Of a DNA stretch of 64,000 bases, positions 25,344 to 34,270 are shown piece by piece (position 1 is the stretch's first letter; each line of letters begins with the position of its first letter). Position numbers and translations under genes: made by a program. This DNA is from Mucilaginibacter sp. KACC 22063 (GTDB taxonomy: Bacteria; Bacteroidota; Bacteroidia; Sphingobacteriales; Sphingobacteriaceae), in contig NZ_CP117877.1 in the NCBI RefSeq assembly GCF_028736115.1, forward strand, positions 3,472,001 to 3,536,000. The letters are read 5' to 3'. Under the pieces are notes generated by a model. That model was not told the DNA's origin. It ran no database searches and worked only from the letters and a program-made list of their open reading frames with translations.

Positions 25344-26819
25344 TTATACTTCCCTGCGTAACCTTGCAACCGGGATATTCATTTGCTCGCGGTATTTGGC
25401 AACGGTACGGCGAGCTATATTATAGCCACGTTCTTTAAGTATCTCTGTGAGTTTTTCATCGGCAAGCGGATGACGTTTGTCTTCACCACCAATACACTCT
25501 TCCAATATCTTTTTCACCTCCTTGTTAGATACCTCTTCGCCGCTTTCGGTTTGTATAGCCTCAGAAAAGAAAGATTTAAGCAGGTAGGTACCATGCTCTG
25601 TTTGCACGTATTTTGAATTGGCCACACGCGATACTGTTGATATATCCATACCAATACGGTCGGCAATATCCTTTAAGATCATCGGGCGCAGATTTTTTTC
25701 GTCGCCAGTAATAAAGAAATCATACTGGTACTGCATAATGGCATTCATGGTTTTTAACAGCGTTTGCTGGCGCTGTTTAATGGCATCAATAAACCATTTG
25801 GCCGAGTCGAGCTTTTGCTTAACAAACTGCACCGCCTCTTTCATCTTTTTATCCTTTTGCGATGCCTTGTCGTAATGCTCAAACATTTCCTGGTATGAGC
25901 GGCTTACGCGAAGCTCAGGAGCATTTTTAGCATTTAGTGTAAGTACCAAACGGCCATCATTGTTAATGATATGGAAATCGGGTATTACCTGAAGCTGTTT
26001 AGTATTTACAGTATTAGAGTCGCCCGGCTTGGGGTTAAGTTTTAAGATTTCGTTTACCACGGCACGCAACTCGTCCGAGTTCATGTTCAATGATCGCTCT
26101 AACTTATCGTAGTGCTTGCGTGTAAACTCGTCTAAATAATTTTGTACTACCAGTATGGCTTTTTTAACAACCGGATCTGTAAGGTCTTTACGGCGCAACT
26201 GAAGCAAAAGGCATTCCTGTAAAGTACGTGCCCCTACACCAGGCGGGTCAAAACTTTGAATTACCTTCAGCATTTCCTCTACCTCTTCGTCTTCCGCCAT
26301 AACATTTTGCGAAAAGGCAAGATCATCCGTAAGCGACATAATAGGCCTTCGTAAATAGCCATCATCATCAAGGCTGCCGATGATCTGCTGGCCTATCTTA
26401 AAATCATGGTCGGTAAGTGGCAGCAGGTCTAATTGTGCCTGCAGGCTTTCAAAGAAAGAACTTTGAATGGCGATAGGCATCTCTTTACGTTCTTCCTCAT
26501 CGTCGCCGTTTTGGTCATACCTTGATCCGTATTCATTCACGTTATCTTCCTGCAGATAATCGTCTATGTTGAACTCATCGTAGTCACCACCCTCATCATC
26601 GCTGCTGTTGTAATCATCATCAGGATCGCGGTCGGGGTATTGCTCCTCCGGCTCATTTAAGTTGGTAAGGCTCAAATCTTCAAGCGCAGGGTTTTCTTCC
26701 AGCTCTTCTTTGATACGGGTATCCAACGATACGGTAGGCACCTGTAACAATTTGATGAATTGTATTTGCTGCGGGGAAAGTTTTTGTAAAAGTTTTTGCT
26801 GAAGATTCTGTTTTAACAT
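25344..26819 (-). CDS. rpoN: RNA polymerase sigma-54 factor RpoN
   Basis: Sigma-54 directs RNA polymerase to -24/-12 promoters and needs AAA+ activators. The start at 26819 gives MLKQNLQQKLLQKLSPQQIQ, the usual glutamine-rich region I. A very acidic region II follows (about residues 55-90, Asp-rich), then the core-binding domain (ARTLQECLLLQL) and the DNA-binding domain with the RpoN box ARRTVAKYRE near residue 470. Length about 491 aa is normal. Convergent with the PorP/SprF gene, 14 bp apart. No activator protein is coded nearby. Confidence 0.96.
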   Translation of the reverse strand: MLKQNLQQKLLQKLSPQQIQFIKLLQVPTVSLDTRIKEELEENPALEDLSLTNLNEPEEQYPDRDPDDDYNSSDDEGGDYDEFNIDDYLQEDNVNEYGSRYDQNGDDEEERKEMPIAIQSSFFESLQAQLDLLPLTDHDFKIGQQIIGSLDDDGYLRRPIMSLTDDLAFSQNVMAEDEEVEEMLKVIQSFDPPGVGARTLQECLLLQLRRKDLTDPVVKKAILVVQNYLDEFTRKHYDKLERSLNMNSDELRAVVNEILKLNPKPGDSNTVNTKQLQVIPDFHIINNDGRLVLTLNAKNAPELRVSRSYQEMFEHYDKASQKDKKMKEAVQFVKQKLDSAKWFIDAIKQRQQTLLKTMNAIMQYQYDFFITGDEKNLRPMILKDIADRIGMDISTVSRVANSKYVQTEHGTYLLKSFFSEAIQTESGEEVSNKEVKKILEECIGGEDKRHPLADEKLTEILKERGYNIARRTVAKYREQMNIPVARLRREV

Positions 26820-26982
26820 AATAGATGGCCCGGCCAAAATTACATCAATTAACTATAAAATAAAAGTTGGTTTCGGGTTTGATACATTAAAGCTAAAAGC
26901 GCATAATTGTTTTAAGCTTTTATAAATCATTTAACTTTTTTATCTTCCTTAAATTTTAACAAGTTAACTAAATACATGTATT

Positions 26983-27375
26983 ATGGGTTTCATTAAAGAA
27001 TTTAAGGAGTTTGCTGTTAAAGGAAACGTTTTAGACCTTGCCGTTGCTGTGGTTATTGGTGCCGCATTCAGCAAAATTGTAAGTTCGCTGGTTGAAGATA
27101 TTATTACGCCTGCAGTTTTAACGCCTGTTTTAAAGGCCGCGCACTTATCAAACCTGAGCGAACTGATGATACCAGGTACAGCCATTAAGTACGGAAACTT
27201 TATTGCCCAGATCATATCTTTCATCCTCATTGCCTTATCATTATTTTTAATTATAAAAGCGGCTAACAGATTTAAAAAGAAAGAAGCCGTTGCGCCAACC
27301 GTTGAGCCCGCTCCTACTAAAGAAGAAATATTACTTACCGAGATAAGAGATATCCTGGCTAAAAAGCCTTTATAA
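26983..27375 (+). CDS. mscL: Large-conductance mechanosensitive channel MscL
   Basis: Homopentameric inner-membrane channel that opens under membrane tension and saves cells from osmotic downshock. The 130-residue protein shows the N-terminal amphipathic helix (MGFIKEFKEFAVKGNVLDLA), TM1 (VAVVIGAAFSKIVSSLVEDI), a periplasmic loop around ELMIPGTAIKYGNF, TM2 (IISFILIALSLFLIIKA) and a charged C-terminal helix after EILLTEIRDILAKK. Length and order match the family exactly. A single gene, ended by the hairpins at 27398-27460. Confidence 0.96.
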   Translation: MGFIKEFKEFAVKGNVLDLAVAVVIGAAFSKIVSSLVEDIITPAVLTPVLKAAHLSNLSELMIPGTAIKYGNFIAQIISFILIALSLFLIIKAANRFKKKEAVAPTVEPAPTKEEILLTEIRDILAKKPL

Positions 27376-27397
27376 TAATTTAAGCTTAAAGCCTGTA

Positions 27398-27460
27398 CAG
27401 TCACTAAACGTGACTGCCATCACGATATATCAGCCTTGCATTAACTGCAAGGCTTTTTTT
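27398..27460 (+). terminator. Tandem hairpins ending the mscL transcript
   Basis: The first hairpin is CAGTCAC (27398-27404) with GTGACTG (27410-27416). The second is AGCCTTGCA (27432-27440) with TGCAAGGCT (27446-27454), followed by a run of T to 27460. The second is a standard intrinsic terminator. Confidence 0.85.
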
Positions 27461-27576
27461 GTGGGTAAAATTTCAAAAAAACGGCGGTGGAAATTAAGGC
27501 CGGCCAAGCCCATAACCGGTGATGAAGATCATATCTGAACATGCTTTCTATCAAAGTATACCCTATAAAGCCATTA

Positions 27577-27584
27577 TACTTTTG
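27577..27584 (+). promoter_or_regulatory. Putative -7 element of the ompW promoter
   Basis: TACTTTTG matches the Bacteroidota -7 motif TAnnTTTG and lies 24 bp ahead of the OmpW start, implying a short A/T-rich leader. No convincing TTTG -33 element is present at the right distance. Confidence 0.4.
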
Positions 27585-27608
27585 AGCGTTCACTAAACAA
27601 TTAATATT

Positions 27609-28301
27609 ATGAAAATTCTTAGACTATCTATCCTCGGCGTATTATTAGCCGCAAGTTTGAATGGATTTGCACAACAAAAAAATGAATTAGATATACGCCT
27701 GCGTGCAGTGGGTATACTTCCGCAAGAAAGTGCGACGATAGGTGTTATAGGTGGCAATGTTAATATCAGCAATGCCTATATTCCTGAACTCGACTTCACT
27801 TACTACTTCGCTAAAAACTTCTCGGCCGAACTTATTTTAGGAACGTCAAAACATAAGGTACACACAACAGGGTCAAACCTTACGGCAATAGGCGGCCCTG
27901 CGTCTGCAGATGTTAACTTAGGCAGTGTATGGTTGTTGCCGCCTACCTTAAACCTGCAATACCATTTACCCACCGGGACAATTTTAAAACCTTATGTTGG
28001 AGCAGGCGCAAATTACACCATCTTTTATAATGCGGATAAAGGAACCACGGTACAGGGCATTGATTACAAAAACAAATTTGCTTTTTCTGCACAACTGGGT
28101 ACTGATATTGACCTGAGCAAAAAGGTGTTTCTGAACATCGATATTAAAAAGCTTTTCCTCAATACAGATGTTACCGTTGATGCTTCTAACCTAACACCTG
28201 CAGGCAGCCCTTCACTGGCGCCTGTGCTGAGAAACATTGGTGCAGATGTTAAAATAAAGCCTTGGGTAGTTGGTATTGGTATTGGCTACAGGTTTAATTA
28301 A
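27609..28301 (+). CDS. OmpW-family outer-membrane protein
   Basis: 230-residue eight-stranded barrel. The signal peptide MKILRLSILGVLLAASLNGFA is followed by NELDIRLRAVGILPQESA and IPELDFTYYFAKNFSAELIL, the OmpW pattern, and the protein ends on an aromatic-type final strand (VGIGIGYRFN). OmpW proteins form narrow hydrophobic channels. Ligands are uncertain and expression often answers to salt or iron stress. Single gene with its own promoter-like element and terminator. Confidence 0.9.
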   Translation: MKILRLSILGVLLAASLNGFAQQKNELDIRLRAVGILPQESATIGVIGGNVNISNAYIPELDFTYYFAKNFSAELILGTSKHKVHTTGSNLTAIGGPASADVNLGSVWLLPPTLNLQYHLPTGTILKPYVGAGANYTIFYNADKGTTVQGIDYKNKFAFSAQLGTDIDLSKKVFLNIDIKKLFLNTDVTVDASNLTPAGSPSLAPVLRNIGADVKIKPWVVGIGIGYRFN

Positions 28302-28324
28302 TTCAGAAATTTTTACATGATCCG

Positions 28325-28374
28325 GCCCGGCTGCTATTTTGCCAACGCAAAACAGCAGCCGGGCTCTTGTGTTT
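28325..28374 (+). terminator. Terminator after ompW
   Basis: Long stem: GCCCGGCTGCT (28325-28335) with AGCAGCCGGGC (28354-28364), extended inward by TTTTGC/GCAAAA across one mismatch. A T-rich tail TCTTGTGTTT follows. It ends 10 bp before the next start. Confidence 0.8.
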
Positions 28375-28384
28375 ATGTACTTAT

Positions 28385-28954
28385 ATGAATATTCTGTATA
28401 TAGCCATACTCACATGTTTTGTAAAAGCGCTGCATCAACAGCCTGCCGTACCTCCTGAAATATCCAATCAGTTGCCAAAAGGCTATGAAATACTGGATGC
28501 AACATCCGGGGACTTAAATAAAGATGCTTTGCCCGACTGGGTTATTATTTTAAAAAAGCCAAATGAAGATAAAACTTCAGACGTTGTAGACCATCCTGAA
28601 AAAAGGCCGCTATTGCTATTTACCCGCACTGCAGATCACCATTTTAAATTAATGGCACGTAATGATAATGCGGTTTATTGTGTTAATTGCGGTGGTATGA
28701 TGGGCGATCCTTTTCAAGCTGTAACTATTAAAAACGGTTACTTCTCTGTTGAGCATTATGGCGGTAGCGGCTGGCGGTGGACCCGCATTATTACTTTTAA
28801 ATATAACCCTGCCGATAAGCACTGGTATTTATATAAAGATGGGGGTGAAAGCTTCCATGCAAGCGACCCTGACAATTCAAAAACTAAAGTACTGACTCAG
28901 AAAAACTTTGGAAAGGTAGCATTTGAACGCTTCGACATTTATAAAGAGCATTAA
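28385..28954 (+). CDS. Conserved exported protein with an FG-GAP-like calcium motif, function unknown
   Basis: 189 residues from the start chosen at 28385 (MNILYIAILTCFVKALHQ), whose first 18 residues act as a signal peptide. An FG-GAP/VCBS-like segment GDLNKDALPDWVIIL lies near residue 45. A C-terminal half with NAVYCVNCGGMMGDPFQ and EHYGGSGWRWTRIITFKYN is beta-rich. Similar hypothetical proteins are common in Bacteroidota, but I know no function. It lies directly after the ompW terminator and 37 bp before an SRPBCC gene. Confidence 0.75.
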   Translation: MNILYIAILTCFVKALHQQPAVPPEISNQLPKGYEILDATSGDLNKDALPDWVIILKKPNEDKTSDVVDHPEKRPLLLFTRTADHHFKLMARNDNAVYCVNCGGMMGDPFQAVTIKNGYFSVEHYGGSGWRWTRIITFKYNPADKHWYLYKDGGESFHASDPDNSKTKVLTQKNFGKVAFERFDIYKEH

Positions 28955-28991
28955 TATCTAAATTCGATTTATACTTATATCTTGAAGCAAT

Positions 28992-29486
28992 ATGAGCAAT
29001 AATGAAACTAAAATAAGCAAAGACGCATCGGGTAATAAACTGATTGTTACAAAAGACTTTAATGCACCATTAGAAAAAGTTTGGCGAGCGTGGACAGAAA
29101 GCGACCTGCTCGATCAATGGTGGGCACCAAAACCCTGGAAAGCAGAAACCAAAAGTTTAAGCTTTACTGCTGGCGGCTCATGGAGATATGCAATGGTAAG
29201 CCCACAAGGCGAAAAGCATTGGTGTAGGGTGGATATAAAAGAAGTAGTTCCGCAGAAAAGCTTTAAGTCTACAGCCTTATTTACCGATGCAGAGGGAACC
29301 CCCACTGATACCGCCCCGGTGATGAACTGGCATACCGTATTTACAGAAAATGGCGATATAACAAGTATACATGTAGCACTTACATTTGATAAACCAGATG
29401 ATTTGGAAAAGATTGTAGCAATGGGCTTCAAAGAAGGTTTCAGCATGGGACTTGGTAACCTTGACGAACTGTTTGCAGCAAGCTAA
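28992..29486 (+). CDS. SRPBCC/AHSA1-domain protein
   Basis: 164-residue cytoplasmic START-like protein. The AHSA1 signature TKDFNAPLEKVWRAWTES, then WWAPKPWKAET and GNLDELFAAS, matches the activator-of-Hsp90-like branch used as small-ligand binding folds in bacteria. No ArsR partner, common for this family, is adjacent. A second SRPBCC gene follows 128 bp downstream, probably as part of the same small cluster. The ligand is unknown. Confidence 0.88.
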   Translation: MSNNETKISKDASGNKLIVTKDFNAPLEKVWRAWTESDLLDQWWAPKPWKAETKSLSFTAGGSWRYAMVSPQGEKHWCRVDIKEVVPQKSFKSTALFTDAEGTPTDTAPVMNWHTVFTENGDITSIHVALTFDKPDDLEKIVAMGFKEGFSMGLGNLDELFAAS

Positions 29487-29614
29487 ACGGCTATACACAC
29501 AAATCTGAGTTACACCGTTGATGTTGCAAATGACACTCCTGATTGTCGCATTTGCCCACTGCCACCGGTACGGGCATTGCATACATTTGATTAACAAAAC
29601 AATATACAACCAGT

Positions 29615-30043
29615 ATGGAAACACCAGATTTAAGCCCGATAACTGTAGAAACAGTAGTAAATGTTCCTGTTGAAAAAGCGTGGGAAGTATTTACCGAACC
29701 TGAACATATTAAAAACTGGGCATTTGCCTCAGACGACTGGCATGCACCGTATTCAGAAAATGATTTGCGAACAGGCGGTAAATTTAAAAATACCATGGCC
29801 GCTAAAGATGGCAGCTTTAGTTTTGATTTTGAAGGCACTTACACCAATGTAGAAACACACCGGCTTATTGAATATACATTAGGTGATGGCAGAAAGGTAA
29901 GCGTAGTGTTTGAACCGCAAGAAAACGCAACAAAGGTGACCGAAACCTTTGATCCTGAAAGCACAAATCCGTGCGAAATGCAGCAAGGTGGCTGGCAGGC
30001 CATCTTAAACAATTATAAAAAACAGGCAGAAGCTTCTTTGTAA
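29615..30043 (+). CDS. SRPBCC-domain protein (second copy)
   Basis: 142 residues with the START-like pattern VETVVNVPVEKAWEVFTEPE, IKNWAFASDDWHAPYSEND and GGWQAILNNYKKQAEASL. It is a different subgroup from the gene upstream (low visible identity), so it is not a recent duplicate. The 128 bp between the two genes hold no other feature. Ends at a strong terminator. Confidence 0.87.
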   Translation: METPDLSPITVETVVNVPVEKAWEVFTEPEHIKNWAFASDDWHAPYSENDLRTGGKFKNTMAAKDGSFSFDFEGTYTNVETHRLIEYTLGDGRKVSVVFEPQENATKVTETFDPESTNPCEMQQGGWQAILNNYKKQAEASL

Positions 30044-30062
30044 GTATCTCAATCGTTACTTC

Positions 30063-30097
30063 AAGCCTCCGAAACTTTTCGGAGGCTTTTTGTTTTT
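30063..30097 (+). terminator. Terminator after the SRPBCC pair
   Basis: 12-bp perfect stem AAGCCTCCGAAA (30063-30074) with TTTCGGAGGCTT (30077-30088), then TTTGTTTTTA. Confidence 0.88.
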
Positions 30098-30127
30098 ATA
30101 GTTATTTTAGCTGAAGACCTATTGCCG

Positions 30128-31756
30128 ATGCATCAACAAATTATACAATACACCTGCCTGCTGGCTATCATCCTTGCCGTGGTTATGATAGCGCAAAAAA
30201 TAAAAATTGCGTATCCCATCCTGCTGGTACTGGTTGGTTTGCCGTTGGGCTTTGTGCCCGGCTTAAGGGGCATTGAGATTAAGCCCGATATTATTTTTGT
30301 GGTGTTTCTTCCGCCATTGCTGTATGAGGCCGCGTGGAATACATCATGGAAAGATTTCTGGAAATGGCGGAGGGTGATTTCCAGCTTTGCGTTTCTGATC
30401 GTTATACTTACATCCTGCATTGTCGCCTATGTATCAAACAACGTTATTCCGGGTTTTACACTGGCAACAGGCTTTCTGTTGGGCGGTATCATCTCCCCGC
30501 CCGATGCTGTATCTGCAACTGCTATTTTAAAAAATGTAAAGGTGCCTAAACGCTTTACTGCCATTGTAGAAGGCGAAAGCTTGATGAACGATGCATCGAG
30601 TTTGGTGATCTTTAGGTTTGCACTGGCAGCTATACTAACCGGTAAATTTGTTTTTATAGAAGCCGCCACCAGTTTTGTATTGGTAATTGTAATGGGGATA
30701 GCTACAGGCCTTGCCGTGGCATTGGCGTTTTACGCGATACACAGGTTTTTACCCACCACCCCCATCATGGATATCATCCTAACCTTTATTACCCCCTATG
30801 CCATGTATATCATTGCGGAGGAATTCCACTTTTCAGGGGTGCTTGCGGTAGTAAGCGGCGGCCTATTTCTTTCAGCCCGTAGGCATGAGATCCTTAGCCA
30901 CAGAAGCAGGCTGCAAGGCTTTAACGTTTGGGAAGCTGTCGCTTTTGTGCTTAACAGCCTTGTATTCATTTTAATCGGGCTGGAGTTTCCGGTGATCATA
31001 AAAGCGCTTGGACCAGGCGGCATCGGTCCCGCAATTAAATATAGCCTCATCATTATTATTACGCTGATCATTACCCGCTTTGCAAGTACTTTTGGTGCTT
31101 CTGCTTTTACTGTCTTTATCAGCCGGTTTATCACTACCGCCGACCCAAGGCCCGGATGGAAAGCCCCACTTTTATTAGGCTGGACAGGGATGCGTGGCGT
31201 TGTATCGCTTGCTGCTGCATTAAGCATACCCATAGCACTGCATTCGGGCGAGCCATTTCCGCAACGTAACCTCATTCTGTTTATCACCTTCAGCGTAATT
31301 ATAGCCACACTGGTTATACAGGGGTTAACCTTACCTGTATTTATCAAACTGGTTGATATGCCCGACCCTGACCTTACTATATCTTTCGAACAGCAGAAGC
31401 AAATAGTAAGAAAAAAGCTGCATAAGCTATCTTTGCAACTACTTGAAGACAAGTACCACGATCAATTAGAGAAAAACGATATGGTAAAGGCGCTTCAGTT
31501 ACGTTTGGCTGCTGATATGGAATTGCTGCATGATTGGGACAAAGAAGGCAACCGCGAACGTACCGAAGCATTTTATGACGACTATAGGAATATTATGGCA
31601 AACCTGATGGACGAGCAACGTAAGTTTCTAAGAACCATTAACAAAAAGGATAACATCAACGATGATATTATCCGCGAACAAATGGAGCTGCTTGACCTTG
31701 AAGAGGAAAAACTACGCCGTTATTTCCTTGTAGGGCAAGATGGTGAAGATGCTTAG
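30128..31756 (+). CDS. Na+/H+ antiporter (CPA1 family)
   Basis: 543-residue inner-membrane cation/proton exchanger. About twelve helices fill residues 1-410: IKIAYPILLVLVGLPLGFVP, GIISPPDAVSATAILKNVKV and EGESLMNDASSLVIF, where the ND pair is the ion-binding centre, and GWTGMRGVVSLAAALSIP. A cytoplasmic tail of about 130 residues is helical and highly charged (EQQKQIVRKKLHKLSLQLLE). The start at 30128 (MHQQIIQY) is preferred over a codon two triplets upstream. The 3' end overlaps the convergent peptidase gene by 4 bp. Related to the antiporter at 49585-50826 but longer. Confidence 0.93.
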   Translation: MHQQIIQYTCLLAIILAVVMIAQKIKIAYPILLVLVGLPLGFVPGLRGIEIKPDIIFVVFLPPLLYEAAWNTSWKDFWKWRRVISSFAFLIVILTSCIVAYVSNNVIPGFTLATGFLLGGIISPPDAVSATAILKNVKVPKRFTAIVEGESLMNDASSLVIFRFALAAILTGKFVFIEAATSFVLVIVMGIATGLAVALAFYAIHRFLPTTPIMDIILTFITPYAMYIIAEEFHFSGVLAVVSGGLFLSARRHEILSHRSRLQGFNVWEAVAFVLNSLVFILIGLEFPVIIKALGPGGIGPAIKYSLIIIITLIITRFASTFGASAFTVFISRFITTADPRPGWKAPLLLGWTGMRGVVSLAAALSIPIALHSGEPFPQRNLILFITFSVIIATLVIQGLTLPVFIKLVDMPDPDLTISFEQQKQIVRKKLHKLSLQLLEDKYHDQLEKNDMVKALQLRLAADMELLHDWDKEGNRERTEAFYDDYRNIMANLMDEQRKFLRTINKKDNINDDIIREQMELLDLEEEKLRRYFLVGQDGEDA

Positions 31757-32535
31757 TCATTTGCAGGTTCCTGCCTGAAAACCTGGCTTAACTGTTCGTA
31801 AAGTTCAGGGTGTTTAGCCTTAAACTGGTCTGGTTTTTCGAAGAAATATTCAGAAGCCACGGCTAAAAACTCTGCTTCGTTGGTAAGCGCATAAGGGTTA
31901 ATATCCGATTTACCCTCTTTGATGCGGTGCATTTCTTTATGCATCATTTGCAACCATGGCGTGGCATATTCGTGGCTCATCATGTTTTCAGGCACCCCGT
32001 CTGTAGCACCGTCAGATTTATCGAGCAAATGCACAAACTCATGGATACCGGTATTTTCCTTTCCGCTACTTTTTGAAAAACCTTTTAAAAGAGCAGAGTA
32101 TGATAACAGCATCTGCCCGTTCATATATCCGGTACCTACCATACCCATAATGTTACGGTTTTCTCCTTCAAACTGGTATTCGGCATCAAAGGTATCAGGG
32201 TACACAATTACATTGGTCAGGTTTTGGTATCGCCATTCTTTAAAACCAAACACAGGGATTATGGCGCTTGCGGCAACAAGTATACGGATCACATCGGTAA
32301 CCTCAACACCAACACCTTCCACATTTACTTCTGTCAGAAACTCACTTATCAAACGCTCAAAACGTAGTTGATCAGCATCATTAAGCTTGTTGTAATATTC
32401 AACATGTGCATTAAGCAGGTCTTTATAACTGGATTTAGGGGCAGCAACATCAGTTACCGGTACCTTACGTTTGTTGCTGCTTAAATACCATGCAACCAAA
32501 GTAACTAAGAGAATAAGTATTACGATGTAGATCAT
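31753..32535 (-). CDS. mtfA: MtfA-like zinc peptidase (M90 family)
   Basis: 260 residues. An N-terminal membrane anchor (MIYIVILILLVTLVAWYLSS) precedes a domain with the zinc site HEFVHLLDKSDG (HExxH, about residue 145) and the third ligand in the NEAEFLAVASEYFFE region, as in E. coli MtfA. MtfA controls the glucose PTS regulator Mlc in enterobacteria. That partner is not expected here, so the role is open. The anchor differs from the soluble E. coli protein. It lies 2 bp after the DUF5672 gene and probably shares its transcript. Confidence 0.87.
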   Translation of the reverse strand: MIYIVILILLVTLVAWYLSSNKRKVPVTDVAAPKSSYKDLLNAHVEYYNKLNDADQLRFERLISEFLTEVNVEGVGVEVTDVIRILVAASAIIPVFGFKEWRYQNLTNVIVYPDTFDAEYQFEGENRNIMGMVGTGYMNGQMLLSYSALLKGFSKSSGKENTGIHEFVHLLDKSDGATDGVPENMMSHEYATPWLQMMHKEMHRIKEGKSDINPYALTNEAEFLAVASEYFFEKPDQFKAKHPELYEQLSQVFRQEPAND

Positions 32536-32537
32536 AT

Positions 32538-33341
32538 TTAAAAGTTATAACCAAATTTGTTAAACACTGGCCGCCAAAAATCAGGATAATTATCCCAGTC
32601 ATGGCACCCAAAAGGCAACTCATTGTTGTTTAGCTGAAGAGCACGTTCAGGATAAGTTTCAAAAGCGAACCTTAAGCCCGTTTGCCAGTCTGGAATATTT
32701 AAATTATTTCTCTTTCTGTTTGCTTCAATACTCCAGAAAGCGTCTTCATTATATTGATGAGCTATTTTTTCTAAATAAGACTCTATTTCTGTGCGCATGC
32801 TGGTAGCTACTTCTAAAAATTTACTTACCCTACGCAGTGAAAATCCGCCGTTACCTACTTTGTTTTCAAATTGGTATTTATTTGGTACGCCGTTTTTTTT
32901 GAGGTTTAAAGCCGTTGATATCTTTTGCTGGGCTTCAACTGTAATTCTCTTAATTGGATTTTTATCCTGCTTTTTTCTTATCCAGGGTGCCCCGATGTAA
33001 TCAAATTCCTGATCGCACCAATAATTTAATTCATCTTTGAAAACAAAGGCATCCATCTGGTAAATCAGAATAAATTCATAGTCTGAGAAATGGCTGTAGA
33101 AATCTGCAGATAACATTAATTTATTATAACCTGCTATCCCTGAAAAATAGGCATCATCGAAATCATAAACAGCGGTATATTCTGATCTACTAAACTCGTT
33201 AGAAAGTATAAGGCTTTGCGGCTTTACCACAATTTTCGGGTAGTTTGCCAGTATTTTATTGCACTGCTGCAAGGCAATACTTTCCCAATCGGAAATCGTA
33301 TTTTGATAAACAGGAATAACTACAGCAACATTCACTGGCAT
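32538..33341 (-). CDS. DUF5672 family protein, likely glycosyltransferase-like
   Basis: 267 residues. The opening VAVVIPVYQN resembles the GT-A nucleotide-binding start, and the middle FILIYQMDAFVFKDELNYW carries a DxD-like QMDAF turn, followed by FDYIGAPWIRKK and GNGGFSLRRVSKFLE, which are DUF5672 marks. It ends with CHDWDNYPDFWRPVFNKFGY. These features suggest sugar transfer to a surface glycan, but no substrate is known. Coding density and AT content look a little different from its neighbours. Followed by the peptidase gene on the same transcript. Confidence 0.82.
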   Translation of the reverse strand: MPVNVAVVIPVYQNTISDWESIALQQCNKILANYPKIVVKPQSLILSNEFSRSEYTAVYDFDDAYFSGIAGYNKLMLSADFYSHFSDYEFILIYQMDAFVFKDELNYWCDQEFDYIGAPWIRKKQDKNPIKRITVEAQQKISTALNLKKNGVPNKYQFENKVGNGGFSLRRVSKFLEVATSMRTEIESYLEKIAHQYNEDAFWSIEANRKRNNLNIPDWQTGLRFAFETYPERALQLNNNELPFGCHDWDNYPDFWRPVFNKFGYNF

Positions 33342-33384
33342 ACTAAGCTTTGATTAACACTAATGCCAAAGATAGGTTTACTTA

Positions 33385-33417
33385 AAATAAAAAATGCGCC
33401 CTTAAAAAGGCGCATTT
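33385..33417 (-). terminator. Terminator after the CHAP hydrolase gene
   Basis: On the minus strand AAATGCGCC (33417-33409) pairs with GGCGCATTT (33400-33392) across an 8-nt loop, followed by TTTATTTTAAG. It separates the patatin/CHAP pair from the DUF5672 gene downstream. Confidence 0.8.
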
Positions 33418-33434
33418 AAATCAAGTTCTGAATT

Positions 33435-34250
33435 TTAAACTAATGGTTTTATCGAAAACACATCCAGCGTTTGCTTTCTGAAATTTCTCGTCCGTTTGTA
33501 AACACCGTTGCCATTTGCCGAACCATCGGTGTTGGTATTACCTTCAATAGTTTCAAAAATGTCGTTGTCTACACCGGTTACAAACCCTGTATGGTACCAG
33601 TCCGTCGGTGATTTTTGAAGCAGGAAAATATCGCCCGGCTTAACTAAAGATGGATTGTTACGCACATCTTTACTGCGTATCAGTAAGCCTTTATGGATGC
33701 CTGTTACACCTACCGTATCACAGCTGTAAGTAAGCGGCATCAGCGTTCGGAAATCTTTGCCTAATTGCGATGCAGCCTGGTCAAGTATGGTTTGTACAAA
33801 GCCCATACACCAGTACCATTCTTTTCCCTCGTTTCCATCCATATAGCTGCGCACCCACGGCCCTGAGTTAGACTGGTTATTGATCACCAACTCATAAGGG
33901 TGTTGCGCCAGGTGAGCCTGCGCAATTTCGACAATCAGGCTGCGCAGATCTGTCGCTTTGCCTTTAGCAGTGAAGGCTTTGTTAAGTGGGTCTGCCATGC
34001 GGCTGAATAGAGCGTTGTCAACCACACCGTTTGGGCTAAGACTATAGAACTTCTGAAAGTTTTTGACTGCCTTATCTGTTGAAGGGCCAAAATCACCGTC
34101 GATAGCCGTTGCGGTACCCGAATCAGGATGTGTAAGTGCAAATAGATTAAGCCATGATTGAATCTTCAATACATCGGCTTTTTTACTGGCTGTGCTTTTT
34201 GAGCAGGTGGCAGAAATTACCAGCTCTTTTTCAAATTGCTTTTTGATCAT
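33435..34250 (-). CDS. Peptidoglycan-binding and CHAP-domain cell-wall hydrolase without a signal peptide
   Basis: 271 residues. A PG_binding_1 domain occupies about residues 25-85 (DGDFGPSTDKAVKNFQKFYS). A CHAP/NlpC-like amidase domain occupies about 110-271, with the probable catalytic Cys in EWYWCMGFVQ and His in DWYHTGFVTG, then ETIEGNTNTDG. No signal peptide, lipobox or membrane helix is seen, so it is not exported by the general pathway. It is coded 20 bp after the patatin gene and ends at its own terminator, forming a two-gene unit. It may be a cell-wall lytic effector or a lysis enzyme; the partner context is the main clue. Confidence 0.82.
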   Translation of the reverse strand: MIKKQFEKELVISATCSKSTASKKADVLKIQSWLNLFALTHPDSGTATAIDGDFGPSTDKAVKNFQKFYSLSPNGVVDNALFSRMADPLNKAFTAKGKATDLRSLIVEIAQAHLAQHPYELVINNQSNSGPWVRSYMDGNEGKEWYWCMGFVQTILDQAASQLGKDFRTLMPLTYSCDTVGVTGIHKGLLIRSKDVRNNPSLVKPGDIFLLQKSPTDWYHTGFVTGVDNDIFETIEGNTNTDGSANGNGVYKRTRNFRKQTLDVFSIKPLV

Positions 34251-34270
34251 AAGTTTAAGTTTAATAAGGT